From assembly GCF_028331445.1 (NCBI RefSeq), contig NZ_JAQMHX010000002.1, forward strand, positions 248,001 through 312,000: DNA of 64,000 nucleotides. Reading direction: 5' to 3'. Below the pieces are notes generated by a model. That model was not told the origin of the DNA. It saw only the letters and a program-made list of their open reading frames with translations, and searched no databases. A program made the position numbers and the translations under genes. The stretch's first letter is position 1. Every line of letters starts with the position of its first letter. Shown here piece by piece: positions 17,024 to 26,241 of the stretch. Origin of the DNA: Candidatus Phyllobacterium onerii (GTDB taxonomy: Bacteria > Pseudomonadota > Alphaproteobacteria > Rhizobiales > Rhizobiaceae).

Positions 17024-17400
17024 GCAAGGCACGGCTTGAATTATCGGACCTGTCGATCGCGCCCCGTAAGGCGGAACGGCAAACGGGGGTTGCTTCCAGC
17101 GCGGTCGCGTCCGTCACGCCTCCAGCGGCAGACAAAGTCGCCGCACAGATGTTGCCGAACCCGACTGAGACGCAACGTCGTGAAACAGCCGAGGCGCGCG
17201 CCATCGCGCAGGAGGATGCGCGCTACAGCCTCAAAAATCTGAAACGCTCCAAGCAGCGCAATGTCAAATTCTTCATCAACGTTGCTCTCGATTACGAATT
17301 GAAAGCGCGGTTGCAGCGGGCCGCTGCAGAGAACGATCTCAAAATGACCGCTGTGGTGAAGGCAGCGCTCGACTACTACCTGACGGAGAATGGGTATTGA
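17020..17400 (+). CDS. VirC2-like ribbon-helix-helix protein
   Basis: A 126-residue basic protein with a 4-base ATGA overlap to the ParA gene, so made from the same transcript. The N-terminal half is flexible and Ala/Pro-rich. The C-terminal part NVKFFINVALDYELKARLQR followed by DLKMTAVVKAALDYYL looks like a ribbon-helix-helix fold. In Agrobacterium the VirC1-VirC2 pair has the same order and VirC2 binds the overdrive sequence near the nick. A partition-site-binding role is the alternative. Confidence 0.68.
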   Translation: MSKARLELSDLSIAPRKAERQTGVASSAVASVTPPAADKVAAQMLPNPTETQRRETAEARAIAQEDARYSLKNLKRSKQRNVKFFINVALDYELKARLQRAAAENDLKMTAVVKAALDYYLTENGY

Positions 17401-17515
17401 GGGCGCCCGGCGATACCGGCGCCGGTCTATCCGGGAGTGGGCTCGCACCCATGGCGGAAATCTGGCGCCAAGGCAGGCAGGGACCATGTTCTCGCGCAAG
17501 ACGTCGAGTCCCCGG

Positions 17516-17605
17516 TCAGGGCGGCCAGTTCCGCCACGATCGGCCGCGGTCGACTGCTTTGCGAGGCTCGGCGCGCAGTTCTTCGATGTGGCGTTCGATC
17601 GTCAT
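17516..17605 (-). pseudogene. Remnant of a small rhizobial conserved protein
   Basis: Reads MTIERHIEELRAEPRKAVD and then goes out of frame; the continuation IVAELAALTG is in the next frame, beyond position 17540. From memory this resembles a short conserved protein (about 55 residues) encoded near rhizobial plasmid transfer genes. AAGGACACGAAG precedes the ATG. The rest of 17401-17862 shows no other supportable gene; the long overlapping ORFs there have no protein character. Confidence 0.4.
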
Positions 17606-17862
17606 CTTCGTGTCCTTGACGTATGTGAAAGATGGAACCGACGCGGCGCGTAGAGAATGCCGGGCGCCAGCGACCGGCGGAGCTCAAGCCGATTGCGTCG
17701 GAACAAAGCGCAGCCAAGATTGGAGGGGCGGCGCGACCTTGAATCGGTATTGTCCTTGCGCCACACCCGCAGATCACAGGAGACAGGTATATTCTCGTGT
17801 GGCGCCTCTCGGGACGGCGAGGCAAGGCGGCAAGTAAGAGATTGATTGGAGGTGCAGGCGCC

Positions 17863-19065
17863 GTGAGCGGACGCTACCGGATAGGTCAGGCGATACTGAC
17901 ACAGGAAGACGCCGGTTTCGGCCCCGCTCTTGCCGAAGCATATCGGGCCCGGCAAAGGCCGGTCTGCCTGTGCTGCGACCAGGGTGCGGCGATGTATATC
18001 GCGCGCATAGGCGAGCAGTTTTTCGTCAAGCGCATGCCCCTATCGGGCGCTGACCACGACCCGCATTGCCAATCCTATGAACCGCCCTATGAGCTCTCAG
18101 GCCTTGGTCCATTGATCGGCGGAGCGATCCAGCTTGATCCGCACAAGGGCATGGCGGCGCTCAAACTCGATTTCTCTCTGTCGAAGCGTGGCGCGCTGAA
18201 GAGCACGGGTGGCGCAGTGCAAAATGAAAGGCCGGTCAAGAACGAGATCAGGAAGCTGTCGCTACGCGCGTTGCTGCATTATCTCTGGCATCAGGGAGGC
18301 TTGACCGAGTGGACGGCGCATTGGGCCGGCAAGCGCCACTGGTTTCAAGTCCGAAGCCATCTCATCGATGCGGCGGCGACGATGACTGTCAAAGGTGGGG
18401 CGCTGACGGAACGCTTGTTCGTCCCTGAGAACTTTCGACTGGATGACAAGGCGGCTATCGACAAAAGAAGGGCTCTTGCCCTTGCAGGTATCCGCGCGCC
18501 GGCGGCTGGGCCGAGGAAACTGATGTTGCTGATCGGCGAGGTGAAGGAGTTTGCGTCAGCCCGCAGTGGCCAGAAGATCATCGTCAAGCATATGCCGGGC
18601 TTTCCATTGATGATTGAGGAAACCGTCTGGCGCCGGCTGCAGTCACGCTATGCCGCGGAGCTGCAACTTTGGCAGGCGAATACCACATTCCATCTCCTCG
18701 TCATCGCGACGTTCGGCATGACGCAGTCAGGTCTTGCCAGTATCGACGAGATCGTCCTGATGTCGACAAGTGAACAATGGCTCCCGATCGAGAATGCTTA
18801 CGAACAACAACTGGTCGAACGCTTGTCACGGCTCAGTCTGAAAAGCGTCAAGGGCTTGCGGTTCAACCTGTCCTGCAACCAGCCAATTGCAGCGGCCACC
18901 CTTCCCCATCGTCGGCCGGCGCCGGTAGCGCTCTATATCGTACCGCCGGATGCCGACGAAGAATTCGAGGCCGCGCTGGCGGATATGATTGCGGCACGGA
19001 CCGATGTCGAACCCTGGATATGGCGTGTGGCCGAAGGTGAGATGCCTCCCTTTCCTATCGGGTAG
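17863..19065 (+). CDS. DUF1173 family protein
   Basis: A 400-residue protein of the DUF1173 family, which is common on rhizobial plasmids and conjugative elements and has no known function. GTG 17863 (VSGRYRIGQAILTQEDAGFG) was chosen for the GGAGG about 9 bases upstream and the family's usual length. A possible metal site is formed by VCLCCDQGAAMYI near residue 35 and HDPHCQSYEPP near residue 65. It follows the VirC-like pair on the same strand, with a 460-base gap. Confidence 0.82.
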   Translation: MSGRYRIGQAILTQEDAGFGPALAEAYRARQRPVCLCCDQGAAMYIARIGEQFFVKRMPLSGADHDPHCQSYEPPYELSGLGPLIGGAIQLDPHKGMAALKLDFSLSKRGALKSTGGAVQNERPVKNEIRKLSLRALLHYLWHQGGLTEWTAHWAGKRHWFQVRSHLIDAAATMTVKGGALTERLFVPENFRLDDKAAIDKRRALALAGIRAPAAGPRKLMLLIGEVKEFASARSGQKIIVKHMPGFPLMIEETVWRRLQSRYAAELQLWQANTTFHLLVIATFGMTQSGLASIDEIVLMSTSEQWLPIENAYEQQLVERLSRLSLKSVKGLRFNLSCNQPIAAATLPHRRPAPVALYIVPPDADEEFEAALADMIAARTDVEPWIWRVAEGEMPPFPIG

Positions 19066-19361
19066 CAAGCGTCTTGATATCACTGCGGTGAATCGATCCC
19101 CGGCGACCGATTCAAAACTCTTCTGTAGGTGCCGCCCGTGATGCAAGAAGATTTGATCTGAATGTGCGGGTGATCAAGTGCGGACTTCTGTAAGGTCTGT
19201 ATCTACGGCATTCCCAGAAGCCGTTGGCAGGTATGGTGATTGGCAGATCAGATCCAAATCCCATTGTCGAACTTAAGTCCTCACGAGTTATGACTGGTTT
19301 TCCTGATCCAGATCTGTTCGATCACTTTGCCCGTTCGGTCGCCTTCTTTCAACCCCGGCGT

Positions 19362-19518
19362 CAGCCTTGCGCAGCCCTTTGGTCAGGCTGCGTCCTTTCC
19401 ATTTTGTTGGCTGATGCGATCACCACGAGCATCCGCTGCTTGCGCAACATCATCTGCGCCAGCCAGGAACTTCCGAAATCGATTTTCGGCCTATCCAGTT
19501 CAGACGGGACATGGCCCC
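19362..19518 (-). pseudogene. Possible IS110-family transposase C-terminal scrap
   Basis: The - strand reads IDFGSSWLAQMMLRKQRMLV then VIASANKMERT before a stop. This resembles the ending of IS110-type transposases, where a WLxxMLxRKPRMLV segment is followed by ALANKMART. No start, no complete domain and no terminal repeats were found. The rest of 19066-19630 shows no gene. Confidence 0.3.
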
Positions 19519-19628
19519 CATAGTCAGCAGTCTTCGGATATCGGTTTGCCCAGCTTTGGAAACGTCACAAAGCTGGCGTTCACAGCAGCCAAGGCGCTGA
19601 AGGATGCGCTCAACAAGCAACATGATGA

Positions 19629-19655
19629 AAGCCCCGCTCGGATCGAGCGGGGCTT
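19629..19655 (-). terminator. Rho-independent terminator of the DUF736 gene
   Basis: A 12-bp stem (arms 19629-19640 and 19644-19655) with a GAT loop. Read on the - strand it is followed by TCATCATG, with two T at the stem base. It sits 10 bases after the DUF736 stop. Confidence 0.6.
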
Positions 19656-19664
19656 CGTTGCCAA

Positions 19665-19976
19665 TCAGCTGCGGCTGTTGCGCGACCAGATGAGCTGCAG
19701 ACCTTCCTGGCCCTGAACTTCAGTGAGCGTCGCGTAGATCGGGGCAGGAAAGCTCGGGTCGTCGAGCTTGACCGAGATGTAGTCTCGCTCGGTCTCCCGG
19801 GCCTGTTTCTGCCAGCCTGCGCCGAACTCGACATTGCCGGCCAGGACCCGGAAGTCGGGAGCGTCTTCGGAAGTGCGTTCGACCCGGATGATCTTTGCCT
19901 TGACGTTGAGGTTGAGGGTCTTGATGGTGCCGGAAAAGCCGTTTTCCGAAGCGGTGAAAGAGCCGATGGTTGCCAT
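19665..19976 (-). CDS. DUF736 family protein
   Basis: A 103-residue protein starting [20 protein letters not shown], a strong match to DUF736, a small beta-rich family carried by alphaproteobacterial plasmids and mobile elements. The start is fixed by AAGGA about 8 bases upstream and by family length; the frame remains open upstream but without protein character. It stands alone with its own terminator. Function unknown, often encoded close to DUF1173 and transfer genes as here. Confidence 0.88.
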   Translation of the reverse strand: MATIGSFTASENGFSGTIKTLNLNVKAKIIRVERTSEDAPDFRVLAGNVEFGAGWQKQARETERDYISVKLDDPSFPAPIYATLTEVQGQEGLQLIWSRNSRS

Positions 19977-20092
19977 TGTCTTGATCCTTCTCAGTTGCTC
20001 GGGCCGCGCCCATCGCGGCCTCGATGGCTGTCGATCAGACCGGGGGCGATCGGCCCGCACCTGAAAAGGCCGAAACGAAGTGGAGGACGGCC

Positions 20093-20650
20093 TTAGGACG
20101 AGGCTTTCTTGTTTCGCGAGGAATGGACGCGAACCGGGGTCCTCACATGGCCTGTCATGTGGGGTGGTTGCGGCCAAGGGAAGAAAACGAGCCGGCCGTT
20201 GCGGATGCCGATCGAGCTGAACAGCGTGAGGCGCCCTTCGGTCAGACATGCCCCATCGAGACCGCAGGGGACGTGCCACGCCCATATAGAAACGAGGCAA
20301 TGGCGGGCCGCGGCGTTACTCCGCCAGCGACTCTGCCGCCCATCGATATCTTGCCTCCCTTGACGCGAGCTGATTGACATTACCAACGCGCGACGCACGC
20401 CTGCGAGTTGCCGGGGCGCCGCCCGTTTGACGGTGCTGGCGATGGACTTGAGAAAGGCAGGGCTAAAGCTGCCAATCGGCGTGATCGTCTCGAAATCGAT
20501 TGCCTTGTCCAGTTCAACCGGACCACTCGTCGAGAATGATCCAGCAGGGAAAATCCAGTCCGGCGCGATGATCTGGCTGATGGCAAGGGACACCCGGGCG
20601 GTGTCGGGTAATTGCGACGTGAGGTGAAACAGAAACTTGACGCCCGGCAC
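20093..20650 (-). CDS. Unrecognised ORF, possibly decayed
   Basis: A 185-residue frame starting at GTG 20650. The first 90 residues ([18 protein letters not shown], then [18 protein letters not shown]) have protein-like composition. The remainder is Arg-rich and looks like read-through of non-coding DNA. It follows a Phd-like antitoxin gene by 36 bases in the same direction, so it could be the wreck of the partner toxin, but no toxin family is recognised. Confidence 0.25.
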   Translation of the reverse strand: MPGVKFLFHLTSQLPDTARVSLAISQIIAPDWIFPAGSFSTSGPVELDKAIDFETITPIGSFSPAFLKSIASTVKRAAPRQLAGVRRALVMSISSRQGRQDIDGRQSRWRSNAAARHCLVSIWAWHVPCGLDGACLTEGRLTLFSSIGIRNGRLVFFPWPQPPHMTGHVRTPVRVHSSRNKKASS

Positions 20651-20686
20651 AGCGACGGTGGGAACGACGACACAAACCGGTCTCGC

Positions 20687-20962
20687 CTAGCGGCCGGCTC
20701 TTCTCCCGCCGCCTGCCGGCTCCACGATTAAAATAACCGTGCGATCTGCCCCAGGCTCAAGCATCGCAGTCCCGACAATATCGCCAAGACCGGTCATCAA
20801 TTCCTGATGAATGTCTTCCGGCGCCTCGAACATGTCGCAGGGCTGGGCGTGGGAACGACGGATAAGCCTTCGATATTGCTCGGCCGTCATAATGACAAGT
20901 TTGTCCTTGCCTCGCCGCGCGATGATCGACTTCCATTGGGATGAAACAGAGGCTGGCAGCAT
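20687..20962 (-). CDS. Phd/YefM-like antitoxin, N-terminus possibly truncated
   Basis: A 91-residue product (from ATG 20962; GTG 20980 also possible) with VSSQWKSIIARRGKDKLVIM and TAEQYRRLIRRS, the pattern of prevent-host-death antitoxins (DNA-binding N-terminal part), then EAPEDIHQELMTGL. The N-terminus is shorter than usual. No clear toxin lies downstream, so it would be an orphan antitoxin or a relic of a plasmid addiction module. Confidence 0.42.
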   Translation of the reverse strand: MLPASVSSQWKSIIARRGKDKLVIMTAEQYRRLIRRSHAQPCDMFEAPEDIHQELMTGLGDIVGTAMLEPGADRTVILIVEPAGGGRRAGR

Positions 20963-21054
20963 TGCCAATTGGAGATACACTCGGTGCTCGCGGCTCGTTT
21001 GAGACCAAGGGCTCTGCTGCCAGATGGCTGAATGAGGTAACTGGAGATAAGATA

Positions 21055-21855
21055 ATGAGACGGCGATGGCCGCTTATGGCCTGCTTTTGTGTTTTAAGCG
21101 GAGGTTCTTTTGCCCAGCCGTTTCCCGTGGCGGTCGATCTGGAACTGGTGATTGCCGTTGATGTCTCTTATTCGATGGATAGCGAGGAACAGAGGGTTCA
21201 AAGAGAAGGCTATGTGAATGCCTTTGGAAGCCCCGAGGTCGTCAGAGCCGTACTCGGCGGACCGCGGGGAAAGACCGCAGTGACGTTCGTCGAGTGGGGT
21301 GGCTCAGCGGTTCAGGTGGTGCCGTGGACTTTGATTGACGGTCCGCAGTCCGCTGCCCAATTTGCCGAGGAGCTGCGCCGGCAGCCGATAAGACGGATAT
21401 CCTTTACATCGATCTCAAATGCGCTGGCGTTCGCGCGAGAGCTTATCCGAACCAGTCGATTTTCGGCGAGCCGACACGTCATCGATGTTTCGGGCGACGG
21501 GCCCAACAATGCCGGGGCGCCGGTGCCCGTTGCCCGCGATGCGGCGATTGCGGATGGAATCACCGTCGATGGTCTCCCGATCATGTTGACGACCGAACCG
21601 GGTCCGGCAGCGATTCATGACCTTGATGCGTACTACGAGGCATGTGTCATCGGGGGAGACGGGGCATTTTTAGTGAAGGTGACAGACGTCAGTCAATTTG
21701 CCGAGGCAATTCGCAACAAGCTCGTTATCGAGATCTCGGGGTTCAAGCTAAGTGAACTTCACGAGCGCCAGCTGGCCGCCGCATTCGTGCAACACCCACA
21801 ACCCTATAATTGCCTGGTCGGCGAAGAGTCTCAGGAGCGCGCCATTGGAAAGTGA
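21055..21855 (+). CDS. DUF1194 von Willebrand factor A-like secreted protein
   Basis: A 266-residue exported protein. The start at 21055 follows GGAGATAAGATA and opens a signal peptide (MRRRWPLMACFCVLSGGSFA). The mature part is a vWA-like DUF1194 domain with an intact metal-ion-dependent adhesion motif DVSYSMD, then DVSGDGPNN and GITVDGLPIM. Such proteins are periplasmic or secreted binding modules of unknown partner. The frame upstream to 20941 overlaps the divergent Phd-like gene and is not used. Confidence 0.85.
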   Translation: MRRRWPLMACFCVLSGGSFAQPFPVAVDLELVIAVDVSYSMDSEEQRVQREGYVNAFGSPEVVRAVLGGPRGKTAVTFVEWGGSAVQVVPWTLIDGPQSAAQFAEELRRQPIRRISFTSISNALAFARELIRTSRFSASRHVIDVSGDGPNNAGAPVPVARDAAIADGITVDGLPIMLTTEPGPAAIHDLDAYYEACVIGGDGAFLVKVTDVSQFAEAIRNKLVIEISGFKLSELHERQLAAAFVQHPQPYNCLVGEESQERAIGK

Positions 21856-21883
21856 TTGCCGCTAAGCTGTTCGATTATCAGCT

Positions 21884-22239
21884 GCCCACATCAGCGGCAA
21901 GACCGATCTGGCAAAGGCAATTCGTTACACCACACTGCGTTGGGATCAACTGACACGCTATACGACTGATGGCCGTCTCGAAATGAGTAACAATGCTGCT
22001 GAGCGTTCGATCCGCCCATTGGCTCTGGGCCTGAAGAACTATCTGTTCGCCGGCTCCGATGCTGGAGGCAAACGCGCTGCTGCCATCTATACCCTATTGA
22101 GACAGCTAGGATGAATGACCTTGATCCCGAGGCTTGGCTGGCCGATGTAATCAACCGTATCGCCGACCATCCGATCAATCGGATCAGCGACCTGCTCCCG
22201 TGGAATTGGCAGCTATCTGCAATCAAGATCGCGGCATGA
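21884..22239 (+). pseudogene. IS66-family TnpC fragment, truncated and frameshifted
   Basis: The + strand encodes the C-terminal end of an IS66 TnpC transposase: ISGKTDLAKAIRYTTLRWDQ, then [20 protein letters not shown] and [19 protein letters not shown]. One base is missing after ACCCTA (near 22100), after which the family sequence resumes as [20 protein letters not shown]. The catalytic core upstream is absent and no terminal repeats were found, so this is a dead remnant. Confidence 0.82.
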
Positions 22240-22248
22240 CCCGATACC

Positions 22249-22551
22249 TTACGGATTCTCCTCACATGCCGTGATATTATAGTCACGCGGAATAGTGGAC
22301 GTAGCAGAGAACCACTCGGACGCGCGGGTCCGCTGCTGATGGAAATCGAAGGCAGCACGATCTATAAAAAGCTCTTCCACTCGCCACACCAGAGCATCAT
22401 CGGTCTGCGACACATCAAAGGAGATGCAACCCGGCTCCGCTCTGGTAAGACGAAGATGATCTGGAAGATACTGCTTAACCAGGTCGATATCCTTTATCGA
22501 TCCGCAACGTAGGAAACCGGACAGTTTAACCGCACCTATTCTGTCATTCAT
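22249..22551 (-). CDS. Antibiotic-biosynthesis-monooxygenase (ABM/YgiN-like) domain protein
   Basis: A 100-residue single-domain protein of the ABM superfamily, with SGFLRCGSIKDIDLVKQYLP, RLTRAEPGCISFDVSQ and WRVEELFIDRAAFDFHQQ-type motifs. Relatives act as small oxygenases or reductases on quinones and reactive carbonyl compounds. No partner gene adjoins it; a truncated IS66 transposase lies immediately downstream, suggesting the segment was shuffled by mobile DNA. Confidence 0.75.
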   Translation of the reverse strand: MNDRIGAVKLSGFLRCGSIKDIDLVKQYLPDHLRLTRAEPGCISFDVSQTDDALVWRVEELFIDRAAFDFHQQRTRASEWFSATSTIPRDYNITACEENP

Positions 22552-22712
22552 ACTACACCATCTTATTTTGGGTTGTGCTTCACTCGACCTGCCACAGTTG
22601 TCTTTTATCCGCTAGCTTTGAATATGATAGAAGTCCAGCGCCGCAATGGCCAAGAAATCGGCACTCCCATAAATCCGCCCCAAATCGCCATTGAGAGTTA
22701 CTCACGCCGAAT

Positions 22713-23030
22713 TCAAGTCGAAACAACAGACAACTTTGAAGCTCCCGTTGAACGTGTGCCCCTAATCGCGGTCATGATCCCGCGGTTACCTTTAACGGCT
22801 TGCGGCTTCGCTTTCCCTTCAAAAGTGTCTTCGTAGGGAGGCACCTCACAATCCGTGCCGTTGCAGTCCTTGCACCTGAACTTGACGCTTCTGATCTCGC
22901 GGCCATGGCCAAATAACCCGGCAACGCTTCCCGCGGTAAAGCTGGCTGTCTTGCTGCATTTGCGGCAGCGGGATCGCACGAGCATGCCGTGGCGAGCAGC
23001 CTGTCCCAATGTCTTTATTGTTCTTGCCAT
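22713..23030 (-). CDS. Zinc-ribbon-like small protein
   Basis: A 105-residue product starting MARTIKTLGQAARHGMLVRS, with two CxxC pairs (RCRKCSKTA and RCKDCNGTDC) that could bind one zinc ion. Similar small CxxC proteins are common in rhizobia without known function; a nucleic-acid contact role is possible. The start at 23030 was preferred over the GTG/ATG upstream because it matches the usual start of such proteins. The C-terminal 30 residues look less conserved. Confidence 0.6.
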   Translation of the reverse strand: MARTIKTLGQAARHGMLVRSRCRKCSKTASFTAGSVAGLFGHGREIRSVKFRCKDCNGTDCEVPPYEDTFEGKAKPQAVKGNRGIMTAIRGTRSTGASKLSVVST

Positions 23031-23098
23031 AAGACAAACTGAGAACACAGTCCTAAGTCGTCAAGAACGAATATGCCGAAGATGCTATTCCGCACACC

Positions 23099-23827
23099 TT
23101 ATCGTTGTTGTCGCGACAGCCGCTCTCCGAGTAGCTTTTGATATTCTCGCTCGGCTTCACCGTAAAATCCGTTAGCTTCGGCCATCAAACCCGCGCGATC
23201 AACAATGGCGACCTTGCCACGGGTAGAACGTATATGGCCTTCGGCTTCAAGTGAATGCAGGGTTTCTGTCACCCAGGGACGCCGCATGCCCAGCATCACC
23301 GCCATGAACTCATGGGTTAGGGATAGATCATGGCCCGAGGTGCGGTCATGCACCATCAGCAGCCATCGGGCCAATCTTGTCCGCGCTTCGGCCTGAGCGT
23401 TGACGAGAGCAGTCGTGGCGGTTTGAACAAACATCGTCTGTACGTAAAGAAGAAACACCCGCTTCAGCGACCGACTTTGCTCCAGCGCCGCCTGCAATTT
23501 GCCCGCAGCAATCCGGTGGCCGGAACCGGGCAGCTGGATATAGATGGAGAGCGGCGCGCTGGGGCTGCCGAGGACGAGCGAGGTCCCCGTCATTCCATCA
23601 AGGCCGACCAAAGCAATTTCGATATCGCCGCCGGTAGGGCTTTTTGCTACAATCGATGCTATGCCGTCCTCGATAAACAGCGCGGCGTCAACAGGTTCCC
23701 CCGGACTCTCGATCGGATCCCGCAGCGAAAATGTCACGTATTCGAGATCCGCAGCGAGCAGCTGGAAATCAGCCGGTGACAACAATCTAAGGAGTTTGTT
23801 TTGAACAGCGGATTGAACCAAGGTCAT
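23099..23827 (-). CDS. Crp/Fnr-family transcriptional regulator
   Basis: A 242-residue regulator (start MTLVQSAVQNKLLRLLSPAD). The N-terminal cyclic-nucleotide-binding-like barrel (about 10-140) carries GGDIEIALVGLDGMTGTSLV, typical of the rhizobial branch of this family. The C-terminal winged helix includes LSLTHEFMAVMLGMRRPWVT as the recognition region. The Fnr-type iron-binding cysteines are absent, so oxygen sensing by a cluster is unlikely. Its target is not evident; it is divergent from a small orphan gene. Confidence 0.85.
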   Translation of the reverse strand: MTLVQSAVQNKLLRLLSPADFQLLAADLEYVTFSLRDPIESPGEPVDAALFIEDGIASIVAKSPTGGDIEIALVGLDGMTGTSLVLGSPSAPLSIYIQLPGSGHRIAAGKLQAALEQSRSLKRVFLLYVQTMFVQTATTALVNAQAEARTRLARWLLMVHDRTSGHDLSLTHEFMAVMLGMRRPWVTETLHSLEAEGHIRSTRGKVAIVDRAGLMAEANGFYGEAEREYQKLLGERLSRQQR

Positions 23828-23996
23828 GTTGCTCCTTCCCGCGAGGAACAAACTGACGATCCAGCGCTTTCAAAAAAACTATAAATATCAAGATAAAAAC
23901 CGGGAACAATGGTATGTCCTCCAGAGGACAATCCGGGAATATAGGCCACTCGGAGAATGTCGGTTAAAACGGAGCCGCTGCGCCTGAAAGGTCAGG

Positions 23997-24275
23997 ATGG
24001 ATCGAAACGCCATATATCGCAGGCTTCACAGTGGTGATGATACACCCGTTGACACAGTTCGCCTAAGGATAATCGAAAAAGACGGCCGACCGCTCGCCGA
24101 AGTCGAATGGCCGGAAAATAGCCTGACCAACAAAGGCGACTACTTCTATGCCACACCTGTGCCACTGGCGCTTGAACGGGCGATTGACGTTAGAGACAAT
24201 TACGGTTTTCGCGAGATTGTCATCATTATCGACGATCTGACGCTTTGGAACGAGGCGTGGGGAACTGTCATTTGA
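23997..24275 (+). CDS. Conserved-looking 92-residue orphan
   Basis: Starts MDRNAIYRRLHSGDDTPVDT and continues with LRIIEKDGRPLAEVEWPENS and an acidic C-terminal part ending in NEAWGTVI. AAAGG is present upstream. No signal peptide or membrane segment. Composition and codon use look real, but the family is not recognised. The downstream stretch 24276-24614 (about 340 bases) shows no gene. Confidence 0.55.
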   Translation: MDRNAIYRRLHSGDDTPVDTVRLRIIEKDGRPLAEVEWPENSLTNKGDYFYATPVPLALERAIDVRDNYGFREIVIIIDDLTLWNEAWGTVI

Positions 24276-24614
24276 ATGGGATGGTTGCAAAGCTCGGAAA
24301 AGCCTCGGTCCTCCTTCCGCGCACATAGCGCTGTGGCGCCCATTGATCTAAAACGCCAATTTACGTTTCTCTCGCACTATGAGGCTATGCAAAGCTTGCC
24401 TGGGTCTACTTCCAATTCGACACAGATGTTACTGTAACATCCTTGTGTTTTGTCCGCTAGAAGACCATCGTGCTGCCCACGCCGCTCAGTCCGTCTACCA
24501 GCATCTCGGCGCGGACCTCCACTGGCCACATCCACCGAGCACATGAGATGCTACGGGCGTTCGTTGTGAGGAACATGTCTCTCTGTTTTTGGCCCGACCG
24601 ACAGGAGCATACCA

Positions 24615-25805
24615 ATGGCAGACCAAGCAATAGTTGAAGCTCTTCGACCGTTTGAAGTGAATTTTTCGGATGAGGCACTCGCGGACCTAAAACGGCGGCT
24701 GTCCCAGGCGCGCCTACCCGAGGAGGAACCCGTTGCCGACTTTTCCCAAGGCGTGCCGCTCAAGACTGTCCGGCAGCTCTTGGCTCACTGGCGCGACAAA
24801 TATGACTGGCGCAAGGTTGAAGCCCGGCTCAACGCCGTGCCGAACTACCTTACTGAAATCGATGGACTGGATATTCATTTTATCCATGCTCGTTCGAAGC
24901 ACGAAGATGCCCTTCCGATAATTATCACGCATGGATGGCCCGGCTCCATCATCGAGCAATTGAAGCTTATCGGTCCGCTGACAGATCCGACTGCATACGG
25001 CGGGCGTGCCGAGGATGCCTTTCATGTGATCATACCTTCGATGCCGGGTTACGGCTTTTCTGGCCAGCCGACCAAGACAGGCTGGGGACCAGAGCGCATC
25101 GCCGACGCTTGGATCACCTTGATGCAGCGGCTCGGATACAAGAAGTATGTGGCGCAGGGCGGCGATTGGGGCGCAGTCGTTACCGAAATGATCGGTGTGC
25201 GAGCTCCCCCGGAACTGGCCGGCATTCACGTCAACATGCCTGGAGCAGTCCCTGAAGATATCAACGGGGCAGCTTTCGGAGGAGCACCAGCGCCGGTTGG
25301 CCTCACCGACGAGGAAAGAAGCACGTACGATCAGCTCGTCTCCTTCTATAAGAAGGTCTACTACGCATTCTGGATGGCAACGCGCCCACAAACAGGGGTC
25401 GCGTTTGCGGACTCGCCCATTGGTTTGGCAACCTTTTTGATTGACCATGATCACGAGAGCTTGGCCATGATCGCGCGCTCGTTCGACGGACAGACTGAGG
25501 GCATGACGCCTGACGATGTTCTCGACAACTGCACTTTGTTCTGGCTGACAAATACGGGCGTTTCAGCCGCTCGGCTTTACTGGGAGAATAAGCTTCCATT
25601 CTTCACCCCCAAGGGCGTAAAGGTTCCGGTAGCCGTGACCGCATTTCCAAACGAACTCTACCAGACACCACGCAGCTGGGCGGAGAAGGCATATCCAAAC
25701 CTGATCCACTACAACAAAGTTGAAAAGGGCGGTCACTTTGCTGCTTGGGAACAGCCGACGCTACTGTCCAAAGACCTCTGGACAGCATTCCGATCGCTGC
25801 GTTGA
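24615..25805 (+). CDS. Epoxide hydrolase (alpha/beta hydrolase with EHN domain)
   Basis: A 396-residue enzyme predicted to open epoxides to diols. The N-terminal EHN domain (residues 8-115, PFEVNFSDEALADLKRRLSQ) matches microsomal-type epoxide hydrolases. The hydrolase fold shows the oxyanion motif HGWPGS near 105, nucleophilic Asp in GGDWGAVV near 183 and catalytic His in EKGGHFAAWEQP near 372. ACAGGAGC lies 8 bases before the ATG. The gene appears monocistronic and may be followed by a hairpin terminator. Confidence 0.92.
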   Translation: MADQAIVEALRPFEVNFSDEALADLKRRLSQARLPEEEPVADFSQGVPLKTVRQLLAHWRDKYDWRKVEARLNAVPNYLTEIDGLDIHFIHARSKHEDALPIIITHGWPGSIIEQLKLIGPLTDPTAYGGRAEDAFHVIIPSMPGYGFSGQPTKTGWGPERIADAWITLMQRLGYKKYVAQGGDWGAVVTEMIGVRAPPELAGIHVNMPGAVPEDINGAAFGGAPAPVGLTDEERSTYDQLVSFYKKVYYAFWMATRPQTGVAFADSPIGLATFLIDHDHESLAMIARSFDGQTEGMTPDDVLDNCTLFWLTNTGVSAARLYWENKLPFFTPKGVKVPVAVTAFPNELYQTPRSWAEKAYPNLIHYNKVEKGGHFAAWEQPTLLSKDLWTAFRSLR

Positions 25806-25816
25806 CACGAAGTGTG

Positions 25817-25842
25817 GGACGGCGGGTTACATCACGCCGTCC
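25817..25842 (+). terminator. Hairpin after the epoxide hydrolase gene
   Basis: Inverted repeat GGACGGCG with a 10-base loop and CGCCGTCC, starting 12 bases after the stop codon. No U-run follows, so termination efficiency is uncertain. The following 25843-26240 shows no supportable gene. Confidence 0.4.
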
Positions 25843-26241
25843 TGTGCTCACCCGTAATGCTATCAAATCGTTGGCGTTTAGGTTTCCAAGACAAGTTTCC
25901 TATCCGTTTGTGGAATCTGTGGAAACCAATGATGGGAACTTAACACCGCTCTTGTCGTAATTGCTTGTTAGCCTTTTTAGAGCTCTCAGAACCGATGTTT
26001 TTGGTAATCCAAGGGCGCATACATAAGAATGTGTAGGTCTTTTGATTTTTTGCTCGTAGGCCTTTAGTCCGATCTCGCGTCGCCTGATTAATGCTATCCT
26101 TGAGGATACTGACGCCCCTCGTCGGCAAGGGCCCCAAGGCCAAGAGCAAGGTTAGCTACCCTTGAGACTCCAGTTGACCGGGCGTTTAAAAAGAGCAGCT
26201 ACAGCACATTTATGAAATCGATACATTGCCTTATCCACATT

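Noticed and set aside
17397-17837. 146-codon + strand ORF between the VirC2-like and DUF1173 genes
   Set aside because: Arg/Gly-rich with no ribosome site; the opposite strand holds a recognisable gene relic, so this frame is not coding.
19224-19716. Two overlapping + strand ORFs between DUF1173 and DUF736
   Set aside because: Each lacks protein character and one runs through the DUF736 terminator; the - strand carries a transposase-like relic.
21891-22358. - strand 155-codon ORF across the IS66 remnant
   Set aside because: The + strand clearly encodes TnpC sequence here, so the - strand frame is a shadow.
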